From positions 506,589,225 to 506,653,224 of the forward strand of contig NC_058518.1 in the NCBI RefSeq assembly GCF_904849725.1: 64,000 bases of DNA. Reading direction: 5' to 3'. Positions 1 through 10,783 of this stretch are shown in pieces. Every line of letters starts with the position of its first letter. Positions within the stretch are counted from its first letter, which is position 1. The translations under genes were made by a program, and so were the position numbers. The notes below the pieces were generated by a model. The model was not told the DNA's origin. It ran no database searches and saw only the letters and a list, made by a program, of their open reading frames with translations. Source of the stretch: Hordeum vulgare subsp. vulgare. Taxonomy: Eukaryota; Streptophyta; Magnoliopsida; Poales; Poaceae.

Positions 1-1360
1 TAATATGCTTATTAGTTTTACATTCCTAAAAAAAATCTTATTACTACCCTACACATTTTCTATTAAAAGAAAAAGTGGTAGTTCTAACATCGCATGCATC
101 AGCAAAATAGGATAAGATGATAATTTTCAAATTGATGCCTTGACCATCAGTCGAGCATACGAATATCCGCCGAAAGAACTAAGCAAAGAATAGACCTCTG
201 AAATGTTGCACGTTGCCAGAAGCATATTGTGCATTAACTCATAAATACAAAGCACAAAATAGATCCACATGTCACTCGCTTAATGTAGTGAAGTTATATC
301 TTACCAGTTGAAATTCTTGTAGAGCAGCAACAACTGAAACTGCAAAGATGAAATTGTGCAAATGACCCCTTTGGTGATGAACCAAGCATTGAAGGCACTG
401 AGTAACACAAGCAACAATTCACATTACTCCAGAAGCATATTCTGCCATTGGGAAACCAATATTATAGAAAGTAAGAATCATGAATATGAAACCACTGGTA
501 GTTGCTTGCTATATTAGGCAATAAAGGAAACTATCACATTACCAACTCTGGTCTTTGTATTACAACAAAAGGAGTATGCAGCGTCATCTCAGGGTGACCT
601 AGTAGGAAGGAGGGAGCACACTGGGAGTAAAAGAAAATCGGCAATGAACCTGCAAACTTAGGAATCTGAACAATTAGTGCATGTTGATTTCCTTTAGGAT
701 TATTATATGCAGCAAAAAGAAGACCAGTTTAACATATTTCACTTCAAAAAGTAATAATTCCACAATATGATCTAGGCTTCTAGCAATCATTTTGAGAGCT
801 TCCCACCACTTTGATGAATGACTTTGGCATGAGAAAATCCGTTCGTAGAATATCCTTAGTTGTCATAAGGAAAACCCATAGGGAAGGAGCTCACCTTTTA
901 AGAAGTACCAACACCCTGCAGGACAAGAAATGGGGACAATTAGTTTACACCAAAGAAATCCTGTCTCAGTTGCTGGGGATTACTGGAGAGGTTGATCACT
1001 CGTATCTAGTCCCACAGAGGACCAAAGCAAGACGCACCATTATATCGAATCAACTCAAGTTGTGTCATATGTCTGTACGTAAATGACATAGACCAAAACC
1101 TAGTTACATTAGCTCAAAGATACGTTTTGATGCGTGCAGTTATACGTGTGGCACACATATATCTTCAAGAAATAAAGACGGTGTATGCTAATGTGATGGA
1201 ACAAACATATCATAGAGAACGGTTCCCAGCCCACGCGCACAGCCGAATCCAAGGCAACGGAACGACGGTGGCTGGCGGCATCATAGCTGTGGGGAACTGA
1301 CGTGGCGGACATCCGGACGATAGGCCAGCGATCCGGCAACGAGGGCTCCCCTGATTTGGT
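1..1360. other. unassigned AT-rich stretch, possible introns of a minus-strand gene
   Basis: No coding region is recognised. On the minus strand two short segments have textbook intron borders. One is 35 nt at 305-339 (TTTGCAG before, GTAAGATAT after). The other is 21 nt at 895-915 (CTGCAG before, GTGAGC after). They fit internal microexons of a gene transcribed leftward out of the window, but AG/GT pairs are common by chance and no protein family is recognised. The open frame at 811-1086 on the plus strand has no recognisable homology. Confidence 0.2.
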
Positions 1361-2060
1361 TTAGGGTTTGGGTCTAGTGGTGTGAACTGCGCGCACGCAC
1401 GCACCGAGAGAGAGAGAGAGCTTGTGCAAGAGAGAGAGAGAGATGGGGACCGTACCGGATCCAAAGAAAAACGAAACCAGGCTACGAGAACTCCATCGAC
1501 GGTGGCTCAGATCCCGCGCCGGAACCCGCCGCTCGGTCCCCAGCCCGCACGACCGCGGACGCCTCCCGCACCGACGGCAGCCCCGAGGGGCCTCCAAGCC
1601 GATGCCCGGTCCGGCGCGGTGGGAGGGGCTGGCCGGCGCCGGCGGCTCCCTCCATCATCGCCGCCGTCTGGGGAGGGACGCGGCCCCAACCAACGCGCGC
1701 GATCAGCGGCCACGGCGAGCGGGACGGGCGTGGCGACAGGATTCGGACAGATCCGAGTAGAGCGCTCGCATTGCACGCAGCCATGCCGCCGGTGGCCTCT
1801 CGCAGCCGGACTGGTCCGAGCTAGCTAGCTAAGGGCTCGTCGTCGGCGGGAGAAGGGGAAAGGAGGGGAGGCGGCGCCGGCGGTGGAGTGGAGGCCACGA
1901 CGGTGGCTGCGCGTGGCGGCGGCTAGGGTTCCCGTCGGGGGGGATCGTGAGAGCGTGGGGGGAAGCAGGTGCGTTCGTGGGTTGTGTTTTTTTTTTGCGT
2001 TTTGACGGGTTTGGATGGAAGAGGCAGTGCGTGGCAGGGCGATCGCACGTGGGAACGAAC
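1361..2060. promoter_or_regulatory. GC/CpG-rich leader or promoter-like segment with GA microsatellite
   Basis: Base composition changes abruptly to GC-rich from about 1500 to 1930, flanked by a (GA)n tract at about 1408-1442. A CACGTG G-box core lies near 2046-2051. Open frames exist on both strands through the GC-rich part, but all are low-complexity Arg/Pro/Ala-rich translations that overlap one another, as expected of CpG-rich DNA rather than of a protein. The segment could be the promoter and 5' leader of a minus-strand gene running toward position 1. That is inference from composition only. Confidence 0.25.
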
Positions 2061-2830
2061 GGTTTTTTTGTATTGAACCGTTTGGTGTGGTTATTTACTT
2101 GACTGGTTTATGAAGGGATGAAAAAAATCGATGAAAATGCTAGCGGGAGGAAGTGGGGAGTTGGGATCGAGAGGTCGAACCATCGCTCTGGTTGAACCAT
2201 CACGACGGCACATCCCCTTAATAGTAGAGAGATTGAAACAAGAGAAACACAGAAAAGGGGAACACCCAGGGATCGATCCCAGGTCTCCTCGATGCTGGGT
2301 AGGGCTGCTAAAATTACAAATGGTGCCCTTTGTCAGAAAGCCACTTTCTACAATGACAATATTATTTTTAGAGATACACACACATATGTATACTATGCAT
2401 GTGCGAAATTTCATAATATTTTACTTTCACACATGTCGTACAAAGAAAAGACACATATGTATTATTAAATGGGCCGCTTTTTGGGTGGTCAGAAAAAATT
2501 CTTTTGTATAGCTGACCTAAAAAACACTTTATTTTTTTAGATGAAATTTATGGATTCATAGTGAACACATACAAATTTCACAAAAAAAAATCAATTATTG
2601 GAACTTCTAAATATGGGCTTTTATCTTTCCCCAATAATAAAGCAGTAACTTTTCCCAATAATAATACGTCGTGGATATTTTACAAAAAAATCCCTGTTTT
2701 TTCAAGTATTTAACCCGTCGTCCCTCTTTAAGTGATTAACTAGGAAAATGTTTCATTCTTACAAAAAGAACCTCCTGTTTTGAAGTATTTCACCTAAGAT
2801 CCTTCTCTTAAGATAAGGTTTCGTTTTTGT
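2061..2830. other. intergenic, AT-rich, no gene recognised
   Basis: Mostly AT-rich sequence without a convincing coding region. A tRNA-like B-box (GGATCGATCCC on the minus strand) lies at about 2268-2280 beside a CAGGTCTCCT motif that recurs at about 5670. The 126-codon open frame at 2131-2511 has no recognisable domain. Confidence 0.3.
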
Positions 2831-2836
2831 GTCGGG

Positions 2837-3090
2837 GGCAGCCATGGCAGGGAAGTGGCGATGTGCTCAGACGCCACATCAGGCGGTAATAGGGAGGTGG
2901 GAGGGGCGTGCGAAGACTTCGCCATGACCCACTGCGGTGCGGGCTTGGAGAGGGCGGCAGCCATGGCGGGGAGCCGGTGTAGCGCTCGGGCTCGGGCTCC
3001 ACATCAGTCGGCGACAGCAAGGCGGGAGGAGCGCGCGAAGACGATCGAGGCTAAGGAGTTCGCCGGCTTCAAAGGTAGGGACCACCCAAC
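2837..3090 (+). repeat. imperfect tandem duplication, GC-rich
   Basis: Two similar segments lie head to tail, at about 2837-2926 and 2951-3045. Each has a GGCAGCCATGGC...GGGAAG/GGGAGC start, then CCACATCAG, a GGCGG/GGCGA tract, GGGAGG, and GCGCGAAGAC or GCGTGCGAAGAC. The later copy runs up to the CPSF73-II-like fragment. The duplication probably predates or accompanied assembly of this gene-fragment cluster. No protein function is assigned to the open frames that cross it. Confidence 0.45.
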
Positions 3091-3489
3091 CATGTGATTC
3101 TCGTTCATGGCGAAAAGCCTCAGATGGCCTTTTTGAAGGACATAATTGAATCTGAATTGGGGATGCCATGCAATTACCCAGCTGACAACGAGACCGTCTC
3201 CATTCCGACGGCCCAAAATCTAAAAATAGTCGCCACAGAGAAGTTTATCACAAACTGTAGAACTGCGCAGGCTAGAGATAGTCCGCATAAGTCGAACCTG
3301 ATTTGTGGTATGTCTGGAGCCAACGGCGACGAGAAGCTAGCTGAGGGCGTACTTACGATGAAGGAGTGCAAGGCACCGAAAATTTTGTGCGAGGATGAGC
3401 TTCTTCAGTTTCTGGGCACAAAAGGACATTCAGTCCAATTTATCGGAGGGGCAGAAACCGGCATTGTAGATGATTTAGCCACTGAGTGA
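3088..3489 (+). pseudogene. CPSF73-II: fragment of a CPSF73-II / INTS11-like metallo-beta-lactamase, beta-CASP protein
   Basis: An open frame of about 131 codons with no stop before 3487 reads VILVHGEKPQMAFLKD at its start, then ELGMPC.YPA.NETVSIPT, KSNLICGMSG and APKILCEDELLQFLGTKGHS. I recognise the order and wording as the region downstream of the beta-CASP domain in the plant 3'-end processing factor CPSF73-II, where HVILVHGE is the conserved end of the nuclease core. The catalytic N-terminal half (HxHxDH and beta-CASP body) is missing. The frame is closed by a TAG only five codons upstream of the homology start, which has no ATG of its own (GTG at that position). It is therefore a partial copy, captured or retroposed, not a working gene. 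No intron interrupts the homologous stretch. Family assignment is from memory; the missing parts are seen directly. Confidence 0.65.
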
Positions 3490-4520
3490 AATGAACGGGT
3501 ACTGTTTTAGCTTTTGTGAATGACCAGAATATAGAATTACTGTTTGCTTGCCCCTCATCTTCGCTTTAAACCTAATGCACCAATCTAAGAAGCTGCAAAA
3601 TCTAACAGTTGGATAGTTTTATAAAGACATTTGGGCAAATCAAATGCCAGCCTGGCTGCATTTTCAACCGGTTTTGAAAGTATCGAGGGCGTGCTCATAA
3701 AATATTACTCCCAACATTGAAAAACAGAAAACACCGGCTCCTTGGCCACGATCTGTAGGAGGTTGCCAGTGAAGAAAACAGAGAAGGAATAAATAAAGAT
3801 TAAGCACAAATCAGGGCATAACAAGGATCCAAATCGAGAAACTACCGAAGATAACACTAAGATGAAGACCGGCGGATTTATATTAGGCAAAAAGAAGAAA
3901 AATGGATCCACCGGCAAACCATCGAAGAGGGGGACACCCAAAGAGGGGGACATGAAAGAGGGGGCAGAGAAGCTAGGCTGCAGACGCATCCACGCGCCGA
4001 CCGGCGCCTCGTGCAAACTAGGAAGGAGGAGGGAGAGGGACAGGCGAGGGGCAACACATGAAGAGAAAAAGAGCAAGCTTTGGAGATACATGCGGAGATC
4101 ACGAGGAAGGAGGTCGGGGCAAAACACTACTCTGAGCACTTGGTTCATGCTAGCTCCTACCTCTGTTATTTCTTCGTATGTAATTATGCTCGCTGCTCGT
4201 GGGATATTCACACTGAAATGTCCCATAAATATATTTCGTTTGCCTACGGGCGTTCACGTACAAATTTATGCAGCCTAAATTAGTGGGCATGGTCTTGAAT
4301 CATGGTTATTGGGTTAAGAGTGTGTTTTCTTTTTCTTCCGTTGCAACGCAGTGGCTCTTTTGCTAGTATATAAAAAAGGGTACCGTGGTGCCCTCACACC
4401 ACTAGTTCGCACTCCACCCATGGACCGATCCCAGCGAAATGCTATTTGACGTGCGTTGCGGTAAATTGCCCTGGTTTCGCACAGAGATGATATAGGCCGG
4501 CCCATTACTAATTGCGGGGA
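3490..4520. other. intergenic, no gene recognised; Helitron-like end candidate
   Basis: No supported gene. The opposed open frames at 3705-4226 (minus) and 3862-4278 (plus) overlap each other and have no recognisable domain. At 4339-4367 a short palindrome (GTTGCAAC) is followed about 15 nt later by CTAGT. That resembles the hairpin plus CTRRT end of a Helitron, but the stem is weak. Confidence 0.25.
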
Positions 4521-5640
4521 TGTCGGTTTTGGGAACCTTCTACACTTATCCAATTGGTTTTTTCGGTTTTGGAAACTTTCTAGAAGATTCCCTAAACCGG
4601 TTTTTCTTTTTTTGTTTTCTTTATACCTTTTTCTCTTTTTTTTGCTTCTTTTTAAAAAATATTCTGGATTTTCAAAAAATATTCGGGATTTTCAAAATTT
4701 GTTCTTGAAATTCGATTTTTTTGTGTTTTAGAAAAACGTACTGGGTTTTCAAAAAATGTTCTGCAAATTCAGAAAATGTTTCAGTTTTAAATAAAATGTT
4801 CTTGATTTTCAAAAAGAAATATTCAAATTAGAAAAATGTTTCTGTTTTTAGAATAATGTTCTGGATTTAAAAAAATCGGAATTTTCTGAAATTGTTCTTC
4901 AAATTCGAAAAATGTTTTTGTGCTTTAGAAACATGTTCCGAATTTTCAAAAAATGTACTGGGTTTTCAAAAAATGCTCTTCGTATTCCGGAAATGTTTCT
5001 GCTTTTTTCAAAAAAGTATTCTTGATTTTCAAAAAATGTTCTTAAAAATAAAAAAATGTCTCTAATTTTTAGAATAACGTTCTGGATTTTCCGGAAGTGT
5101 ACTGGTTATTTAAAAAATGTTCTTCAAATTCCGAAAATATTCCACTTTTATTAGAAAAAGTATTCTGGATTTTCAAAAAATGTTCGCGATTTTTAAAAAT
5201 TGTTTTTCGAAACCCAAAAATATGTTACCTTTTTTATAAAAATGTTTCAGATTTTAGAAAAAATCCAGAATTTTAACAAATACTCCGGAATTTGAAAACA
5301 TATTCCGGCATTTTTTAAATTTCTGAACTAATTCGAAAATAGTTTTTCTTTAACTTGTGAACAATTTTTAAAACTGGAACATTGGTTAAACTCCTACAAA
5401 ATGAAAAGGTGAATAACTTTTTGTAAATTTTAACATTTTTAAAAAAGTTCGTGAAGAATTTTCAAGCATGAACATTTTTTATAATTGTGAACAAATATTT
5501 AAGACAAAAAATATATTTAAACTTCCGGAAAACATTTGGCTTTTTCGAACAGAAAAAATAGGGAAACTTAAAAATCGAAAAAGGACATAAAAAGAAACAT
5601 AAACGGTAAAATAAAAACGAAAAAACAAATCCGGTTCTGG
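4520..5640. repeat. AT-rich degenerate repeat field, TTCAAAAAATGTTC-type motif
   Basis: A motif close to TTTTCAAAAAATGTTC, or TTCTGGATTTTC plus AAAAAATGTT, recurs many times at irregular spacing of roughly 25-60 bp. Examples are near 4670, 4750, 4810, 4900, 4950, 5030, 5110 and 5175. The spacing varies and copies have diverged strongly, so this is a scrambled simple-repeat array rather than a clean satellite. Such fields are commonly carried inside grass DNA transposons. No terminal inverted repeats or target duplication could be fixed here, so the carrier is unknown. Confidence 0.5.
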
Positions 5641-6420
5641 AACCGCTGAAAGGTTCCTATAACTTGATCCCAGGTCTCCTAGATGGTGAATAGCGCTGCT
5701 AGCAATTCAGCCACTATCGTTTCGTGGTAAAATAGAAGGCGAGACCAACTTGAGGAAAAAGAGTCGGTTTTTCATTAGTTTTTCTTGCTGTTTTTTCCAC
5801 GGGTTTCCTTCATTTGTTTCTCTATTTTCACTCTTTTCTTTCTTTCTTTCTTTATTTTTTGGTTCACTAGTTTAATTTTCTCTTTTCCTCTTCTTTTTTC
5901 AGTTTTGTTTGTTCCTTACTTGTTTTTCATTGGTTTTCTTTTTTTTTTTGTTTATTTTTTGTTTTTCTACTATTTCCATTCTGTTGCATGGTTTCTTCTG
6001 ATTTTTTATTGTCTTTGTTTTGTTTACTTTTTTACTTTGATTTTTTGTTGATTTTCATCAGTTTATTTATTGTTCAACACATGCTACCTTTTTTAGTACT
6101 CATTCAACAGTTTCCGTATACATCAGAAACATTATTTGTATACACTATATAATACAAGATTAAAAAAATCAAATACAAGATTGATTTTTTAATACATGAT
6201 CAACAATTTTTCTATACACATTTAACATTTCTCAAATACTTGTTTAACATCCCGACAAAAACATTTACTTGTTTAACATTGAACTTTATATTTTTTACAT
6301 GAGAAACATTTTCTCTATATACATTTAACATTTTTCAACGCTTGCCTAACATTTTTTAATTGTTTATGTAAGTTTTTTTGTAATATATTTATTTAGAATA
6401 TATTTGTATAAAAAAATTAA
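5641..6420. other. T-rich tract with a tRNA-like motif pair
   Basis: Long poly-T/CT-rich runs dominate 5780-6060, including a (TTTC)n stretch at about 5838-5855. The open frame at 5785-6051 is Phe-rich translation of this tract and is not a gene. On the minus strand, near 5670-5720, a TGGCTGAATTG motif resembles a pol III A box, and a degraded B-box region follows about 30-40 nt downstream (CCTGGGATCAAG). This may be a decayed tRNA-derived SINE. Confidence 0.25.
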
Positions 6421-7880
6421 GGAAGAAAGAAAGAAGAAGAAATGAAAACCAAAACAAGAAAAAAATACGAGGTTGTGTCCTCTAGCGCACCTGGGTCGTT
6501 ACATCTTGCACTCGACTTGACATGATGCTTTCTCGATCTCGCTACCCTGTGCAGAGCATACACGAATGAGTGAGCCTCTCTCCACTCCCTCGTGTGAGGG
6601 TTTCGCTCCTCCTTCTCGCCCGCCGGCAGGAAAAGATCCCTCCTGGCCACGGCCCTCCTCCCTTCTACTGATACTCTAACCGCCTCCTACAATTCAATCA
6701 ATAATTTGTGATGCCTACCTACAGTTGATGTCATGCATACATTCAAATATAGCCTACAATTCACTAAACTAGAAGAACAAGTACATAAGTACTGCTGGAC
6801 AATGACCTACTAGTTCAAAGTACATAGCAAATGGTTGCTAGATCAATATGGTGTAGCAAAAAATTACATAGCAATAGCAATAGATAAAAGCATGACAAAA
6901 TTGGGCCAATTATTCTTCTACCTAACCTAAAACTGGACAATGTCATACAAGAATACGACATACCAATACGTCATGGCTGCCTATATGTCATGCATACTAT
7001 CGAATGCATCATATTAAAGTGGGTTTATACAAGCAATTGCATTTTTTTTCTTCAGAAAAATAGTTCATACAAGCGATTACACATAAATATTTAGAAAAGC
7101 AATGTCAAGGGGAGGGGATGAAGGAGAGTGGGGGGGGGGGTAGAGGAGAAGCTTGGGAAGAGGGAGAAGGGAGGAGCCGGTAGTCCCAAATCCGGTCGGC
7201 GACCCCGGGCCATCCACTGACAGGAGCCTCCTCATTCCTAACTATGCAGCAGGCAGGCAGTAGGGAGAGAAGGGAAGAGAAGGAGGAAGGAGGGAGGGAA
7301 AATTGAAGAGAAAGAAGGGACGAGGGATGAAGGAAGGGATGACCGAAGGACATCCAACCGTCGCCGACACCGCCGGATGGTTGCCTTGAAAAGGACCGAA
7401 TGAAAGAGTGGCATGGGGATGGGGGAGGGATAAATAAGGGAGGACGAGGCGCTACTTGTGGGAGAGGATCCAAGGTGGAGGGTACTCTGCGCGGCGGGAC
7501 GGGCCGCAGGTGCACCGGAGAGCCGATTGAAGCGGCGGACAGTGTGGCACAGGGTTTCATGCGCGAATGCGGGTACGAGAGAAAACAGACGTGAAGCAAT
7601 ATGACTTGGCAATGGCAGTGGTGAGTAAATACATTGCAACTTTCAGGGACATCTAAAAATGCCATGCGGAAATGACACTGCGAAAATCTGATAGCTTTTG
7701 CGACTTCTGTTTTTTACATTTCCCCTTTGGTTAGCTTGTGGCTTTGATAAGCTAGAAGTTAGTTCTAAAAGCTCAACCAAACACAATCCTTAGAATAGCG
7801 TATGTGATGTTTGTAAGCGTGTGTCTGACATTTTCTTTGCCTTGTGTGTATGCGATGCTGTGTGTCGAGATGCATGTATA
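6421..7880. other. intergenic, no gene recognised
   Basis: A purine-rich segment (about 7105-7330, including a run of about ten G near 7130) gives long Ser/Pro-rich open frames on the minus strand (7105-7665 and 7238-7639). These are compositional and overlap each other. Nothing recognisable was found. The stretch ends at the left target-site copy (GTATA, 7876-7880) of the old Copia element. Confidence 0.3.
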
Positions 7881-8743
7881 TGTTGAAAATATGAGCAAAT
7901 TACTATGAGATTTAATCCGAATAAGCATTAAATAATCGTAATGAATAGATCAAACCTATAGCAGAGACTAGAAACATGAATTCTAGGATGATCTTGAACA
8001 AAGAGGACAGAATTGCATACGGTGCAATGGGAGCCGAACCGCCTATGTTGATGCTGTCGCCCATGTCGTTGAGGAACAGGTTGCCGAGATCAGGGAAGAA
8101 GTCATCGTTAAGGAAATCGTCGTTGCCAACAGTCGCGTGAGTGCGCTCCCCAAAAACCTGATCGCCCATCTCCCGTACAAGATCACGAGAGGCGGGGTTC
8201 CGAAGGCGTGATGTCCCTTCTCGTGGCGCACACCTGAAGGAGGGACGGAGAAGACTTGGATGGCGACGCAATGATCTGGAACGTTGCGGAACCATATGTT
8301 GTGACAACGGCTAGGGTTGGCACAGACCTTCCATATATATATATATGCGCGGTAGGGTCGAGAGATGTGGACTCGACCCACGTCCGAGTCGGTTACATCC
8401 CACGATTTGATGTCTCAGATCGTGGCACGTCTGTTAAGGACTCTTCGTTCCCGACCGACAAAAAAAGTGCGTAGGTATGAGCTCGTCTCAATCCCGTAAC
8501 CCGCGGCGCATCGTGACACGGCAAGGACTGGCGAGACAAGCGAGGACGATGAGTGCGCAAGGGCGGCGCATCATTCTCTTACAAGTGCTAGAAGAGCTCA
8601 CCTTGTAAAGAGGTATAGCTCTCTCCCAACTAACGGTATTGGACTAGACTTTAGTCTCACTCACACCACATACACAGCCAATTCATATAGCCCAAGATAA
8701 TTTCAGATTTTAGATGGGCTTTAGACTAAAGGTCTAATAGAAA
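7881..8743 (-). repeat. left (3') LTR of the old Copia element, inner end truncated
   Basis: Aligns by eye along its length with the LTR at 20383-21254 (shared blocks include GCCGAGATCAGG near 8075, TCGCGTGAGTGCGC near 8132 and TTTCAGATTTTAGATGGG near 8700). It lacks the copy-specific end ...AAACCCAACA. Instead, near 8743, the sequence passes straight into reverse transcriptase coding sequence on the minus strand. Part of the LTR, the polypurine tract and the 3' part of pol have therefore been deleted. Confidence 0.75.
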
Positions 8744-8905
8744 TGATAGTAGCACCCGAATAGAGGTTAGTCTAGCCATAGGTGAGTAAGTATCAACGAA
8801 GTCTTCACCTTCTTTCTGGTTATAACCCTTAGCCACAAGTCATGCCTTATACTTTTCAATTGTACCATAAGGTCTAAGCTTTTCCTTCAACGCCCACTTA
8901 CATCC
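8744..8905 (-). pseudogene. reverse transcriptase fragment of the old Copia element (distal part)
   Basis: Minus-strand translation gives a Copia reverse transcriptase block with the features LVAKGYNQ, a YSP(V/M)ARLT-type motif and an IRVLLS tail. A stop replaces a conserved Arg just before LVAKGY. The right edge is the CATCC target duplication of Angela. The left edge is the deletion junction with the LTR. The matching upstream part of the domain lies beyond the Angela insertion at 17846-17940. Confidence 0.7.
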
Positions 8906-10731
8906 TGTTGGGGAACGTCGCATGGGAAACAAAAATTTTCCTACGCGCACGAAGACCTATCATGGTGATGTCCATCTACGAGAGGGGATGAGTGATCTAC
9001 GTACCCTTGTAGATCGTACAGCAGAAGCGTTAGAGAACGCGGTTGATGTAGTGGAACGTCCTCACGTCCCTCGATCCGCCCCGCGAACAATCCCGCGATC
9101 AGTCCCACGATCTAGTACCGAACGGACGGCACCTCCGCGTTCAGCACACGTACAACTCGACGATGATCTCGGCCTTCTTGATCCAGCAAGAGAGACGGAG
9201 AGGTAGAAGAGTTCTCCGACAGCGTGACGGCGCTCCGGAGGTTGGTGATGATCTCGTCTCAGCAGGGCTCCGCCCGAGCTCCGCAGAAACGCGATCTAGA
9301 GGAAAAACTGTGGAGGTATGTGGTCGGGCAGCCGTGAGAAAGTCGTCTCAAATATGCCCTAAAAGCCCCATATATATAGGAGGAGGGAGGGGGACCTTGC
9401 CTTGGGGTCCAAGGGATCCCCAAGGGGTCGGCCGAGCCAGGGGGGAGGACTCTCCCCCCCCCCAAACCGAGTCCTACTTGGTTTGGTGGGAGGGAGTCCT
9501 TCCCCCTTCCCACTTCTCCTTTTTTTTTCCTTTCCTTTGATTTTTTCTCTCTTGGCGCATAGGGGATTGGTGGGCTGTCCCACCAGCCCACTAAGGGCTG
9601 GTGTGACCCCCCCAAATGCCTATGGGCTTCCCCAGAGTGGGTTGCCCCCTTCCGGTGAACTCCCGGAACCCATTCGTCATTCCCGGTACATTCCCGGTAA
9701 CTCCGAAAACCTTTCGGTAATCAAATGAGGTCATCCTATATATCAATCTTCGTTTCCGGACCATTCCGGAAACCCTCGTGACGTCCGTGATCTCATCCGG
9801 GACTCCGAACAACATTCGGTAACCAACCATATAACTCAAATACGCATAAAACAACGTCGAACCTTAAGTGTGCAGACCCTGCGGGTTCGAGAACTATGCA
9901 GACATGACCCGAGAGACTCCTCGGTCAATATCCAATAGCGGGACCTGGATGCCCATATTGGATCCTACATATTCTACGAAGATCTTATCGTTTGAACCTC
10001 AGTGCCAAGGATTCGTATAATCCCGTATGTCATTCCCTTTGTCCTTCGGTATGTTACTTGCCCGAGATTTCGATCGTCAGTATCCGCATACCTATTTCAA
10101 TCTCGTTTACCGACAAGTCTCTTTACTCGTTCCGTAATACAAGATCCCGTAACTTACACTAAGTTACATTGCTTGCAAGGCTTGTGTGTGATGTTGTATT
10201 ACCGAGTGGGCCCCGAGATACCTCTCCGTCACACGGAGTGACAAATCCCAGTCTTGATCCATACTAACTCAACTAGCACCTTCGGAGATACCTGTAGAGC
10301 ATCTTTATAGTCACCCAGTTATGTTGCGACGTTTGATACACACAAGGCATTCCTCCGGTGTCAGTGAGTTATATGATCTCATGGTCATAGGAATAAATAC
10401 TTGACACGTAGAAAACAGTAGCAACAAAATGACACGATCAACATGCTACGTCTATTAGTTTGGGTCTAGTCCATCACGTGATTCTCCTAATGACGTGATC
10501 CAGTTATCAAGCAACAACACCTTGTTCATAATCAGAAGACACTGATTATCATCGATCAACTGGCTAGCCAACTAGAGGCTTGCTAGGGATGGTGTTTTGT
10601 CTATGTATCCACACATGTAAATGAGTCTTCATTCAATACAATTATAGCATGGATAATAAACTATTATCTTGATACAGGAATTATAATAATAACTATACAT
10701 TTATTATTGCCTCTAGGGCATAATTCCAACA
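8906..10731 (-). repeat. 3' LTR of Angela (left copy)
   Basis: 1,826 bp, ending CCAACA at 10731. A TATA-rich promoter-type motif (ATATATATAG) lies at about 9370-9379, read as CTATATATAT on the element's strand. Short runs of C near 9459 are one place where the two LTRs differ in length. Small open frames inside (for example 8922-9206) are not genes; they recur in every LTR copy in the window only because the DNA is repeated. Confidence 0.93.
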
Positions 10732-10744
10732 GTCTCCCACTTGC
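10732..10744 (-). other. polypurine tract of Angela
   Basis: Minus-strand GCAAGTGGGAGAC directly abuts the 3' LTR. This purine-rich stretch primes plus-strand DNA synthesis in LTR elements. The same tract borders the LTR at 51513-51525. Confidence 0.7.
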
Positions 10745-10783
10745 ACTAGAGTCAATAATCTAGCCCTCACATCACCATGTGAA

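Noticed and set aside
1382..1828. 148-codon frame in the GC-rich block
   Set aside because: Four or more overlapping frames on both strands cover the same bases. Composition explains them.
5785..6051. Phe-rich frame resembling a membrane protein
   Set aside because: It is translation of a poly-T/CT tract. The hydrophobicity is an artefact of base composition.
7105..7665. 186-codon minus-strand frame
   Set aside because: Ser/Pro-rich translation of a purine-rich strand with another long frame overlapping it. No recognised domain.
8922..9206. 94-codon frame repeated near 16038, 46500, 49749 and 61522
   Set aside because: The frame recurs because it is inside the Angela/BARE LTR. It is antisense to the element's transcription, varies in length between copies and has no domain.
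9591..9854. 87-codon minus-strand frame repeated at 16705 and 62148
   Set aside because: Part of LTR DNA. It is present in all Angela LTR copies and has no known protein family.
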